Of a stretch of 64,000 nt of DNA, positions 62,178-64,000 are shown in pieces; positions within the stretch are counted from its first letter, which is position 1; each line of letters opens with the position of its first letter. The notes beneath the pieces were generated by a model that saw only the letters and a list, made by a program, of their open reading frames with translations, was not told where the DNA came from and did not search any database. Location of the stretch: positions 13,981,001-14,045,000 of the forward strand of contig NC_089991.1 of the NCBI RefSeq assembly GCF_036417845.1, written 5' to 3'. The position numbers and the translations under genes are program-made. The DNA is from Apteryx mantelli. Taxonomy: Eukaryota; Chordata; Aves; Apterygiformes; Apterygidae.

Positions 62178-64000
62178 GTAATACAAAGTACCAAAGTTGA
62201 ATGCAAAAAGATACATTTTCAATGTCACTTTTTTGAATGGTCTCTGACCTTTCTGGCATAAAATTCAGCATGTAACTGGACCTTTAAAACTTCTTTATAT
62301 GTCTAGTTTTACTGTTCTTAATTTCTTGGTTTTGGTAACAAATATTTTTGTTGGTTTTTCTTATTGTTCTTAATAATCACATTCCTTTGGAGATTTTTTT
62401 ATGTGGTGCTGGGCTCACCAGTGCATACAGTTACTGTGATTGAAAGAGATTATAAGAAACAAAAATCACCTTGTTTCATGTTAGTTTCTGTGCATTCATT
62501 ATTTTCCCCTGATTAGCTGCAAGGTGCTTTACAAAAACTCAGAGGAGGTTTCAGGATAGTTTTGATATCTGAAAGGCTAGTTTATGTAATACTTTCAAGT
62601 TTAACCCCAATTAGCTGTATCTTTTTAAGATTACTAAGGATTTAAACAAACACAACACTTCAAACATTTGGTTTTTTGCTTACTTTCAGTGCAGTTACAT
62701 TGGAAAAACATTTGGGTAACAAACTGGATATTGTGATGGGGAGGAATGGAGTAGCTCTGAGGGGAGGTCCAACAGCCTCCTTAATCCTTATTACTTCCCT
62801 GTAAGTCTTTGAGTGAATTAGTTTGGGGGGGTTTTAACCCTCAGTCAGTAATGCCATGTGACTAGTTTGTTTTCAGAGTTCTAAGATAGGTATGGTCATC
62901 TCGTATTTAAGAAATAGAACATTTTTTCTAACTTTGAGAAAACTTGTAAATCAGTTTCAGGATTCCACTCTGTTCACTTGAGTAATATGGTGAATTTTTG
63001 CCAGAAATTATGCTCTCATAGTAAATGATCAGATGCTTTCTGCAGGTATATGATTCCTTTTTTCTAATTTTTTGCAACTTGTGTTCACAAGTGTGGGGGG
63101 AGTAAAGGGCATTAAACTAAAACACATGTCCCAATATACAACTCTTATAAAAAATAGTTTTTTCCTAACTTTTGAGCACCCTGCTTCTGGTAAGTTAGGA
63201 GGAACAGAATTATGTAGCTTGGCCTCTCAAACAGATCATGCTTCAAAGAACTGATCCCCCCTTTTAGAATCTGATTGGATTATCTAAACAAGCAGCTAAT
63301 GGTACTGAAAACTGAAATATTGATGAAAGGTGCTACTATCTATCTGTATCTATTCTTGAGCAGTTGGGGAAAGGGGGAATTCTGACCTTTTGTAGCTTAT
63401 GTAACAGAAGACGTCAGCGAATTTTATTATGTTATACTCTATTATAGCCCTAGAGGTATGAATTAGATCTTATTTAAATAAAAGAAATAGAGTCCTTATT
63501 GGAAGCCTGGCTGCATAATTTGGATCACAGGTAACACACTGAATAATTGATTATGATGAGTGAAGGAGAGAGTTGGGTAAGGAATGGCAGCTGACAAAAA
63601 GGTAAACAGGTTCTTAGGAAAGTATTACCTCACAGGGAAAGGCAGTGTATTGTATAGCTTTATAGGTTTTTCTTCTGGAAACTCTTAAATTATCAGGAAC
63701 AGTAGCGGAAATAACAGCTGTAGTGGACAATGGACAAAAACTACTAAAATGAAGAATTTGGTAAAAGATAAAAATGAAGGGTCATATGAAATTATTTTTT
63801 TAAAATGTATAAAATACTATGAATGTTGCTAGTGATTCTTTAGTTAAGTTTCAGTAGATTTTTCGGGTTTTATTAGGTTTTTTTGTACAGGCAAGAGGAT
63901 CCTTTCTTATTTGTCTGACCTGGAAAAGCTGTACTGTTCTTTTATAACTGTTGGCTAGCCCAGTCTATGTTGTAGAAGTAAATAAATGCTGGCTATCCAT
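62178..64000 (+). other. TTC1: TTC1 intron, open at the window edge
   Basis: AT-rich intron following a GTAATA donor. I looked for the next TTC1 exon (starting KRREES-like) and found no matching sequence before the window ends, so the intron extends at least 1.8 kb. No repeats recognised. Confidence 0.75.

Noticed and set aside
61846-62271. 141-codon minus-strand frame opposite the TTC1 exon
   Set aside because: It is the antisense shadow of an acidic coding exon; the plus strand carries TTC1-specific motifs and a proper donor.

Overview
The window looks like bird nuclear DNA (a sauropsid at least). Copies of the chicken-repeat-1 (CR1) LINE are present, including one well-preserved copy with an avian-type sequence and 3' end. 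The rest is mostly AT-rich non-coding DNA with short CpG-rich clusters, split genes with GT-AG introns, and no sign of bacterial gene density. I cannot name the species.

Two protein genes can be supported, both on the + strand. ADRA1B (alpha-1B adrenergic receptor) is complete: coding exon 1 at 26190-27150, an intron of 17,410 bp, and coding exon 2 at 44561-45123, giving a 507-residue seven-helix receptor. TTC1 (tetratricopeptide repeat protein 1) is partial: a CpG-island promoter at about 60900-61560, the first coding exon at 61836-62177, and then intron to the window edge. ADRA1B followed by TTC1 in the same orientation is also the human 5q33 order, which supports both calls. The two genes are neighbours with no evident shared function.

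Layout: 1-25640 is gene-free flank upstream of ADRA1B, with SINE relics, small tandem duplications and a CpG cluster near 24.0-24.2 kb. 25641-26189 is the proximal promoter/leader of ADRA1B, with a GGC/GCA repeat and several upstream ORFs. 27151-44560 is the ADRA1B intron, holding two degraded CR1 copies in opposite orientation, a MIR-like SINE relic, microsatellites, a CpG-rich patch, and a 450-bp solo retroviral LTR bounded by a perfect 6-bp target duplication. 45124-60895 is the ADRA1B 3' UTR and intergenic DNA with a better-preserved CR1 copy. 60896-64000 is the TTC1 5' region.

I found no evidence for an exotic undescribed system. The best leads are regulatory or evolutionary: the uORF-rich ADRA1B leader, a possible intronic polyadenylation signal that would yield a receptor lacking helix 7, reduction of the C-terminal arginine run known in human ADRA1B, the solo LTR, old MIR-like SINE relics, and the motif cluster in the TTC1 promoter. 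Repeat and motif calls were made by eye and need RepeatMasker, conservation or transcript data to settle.
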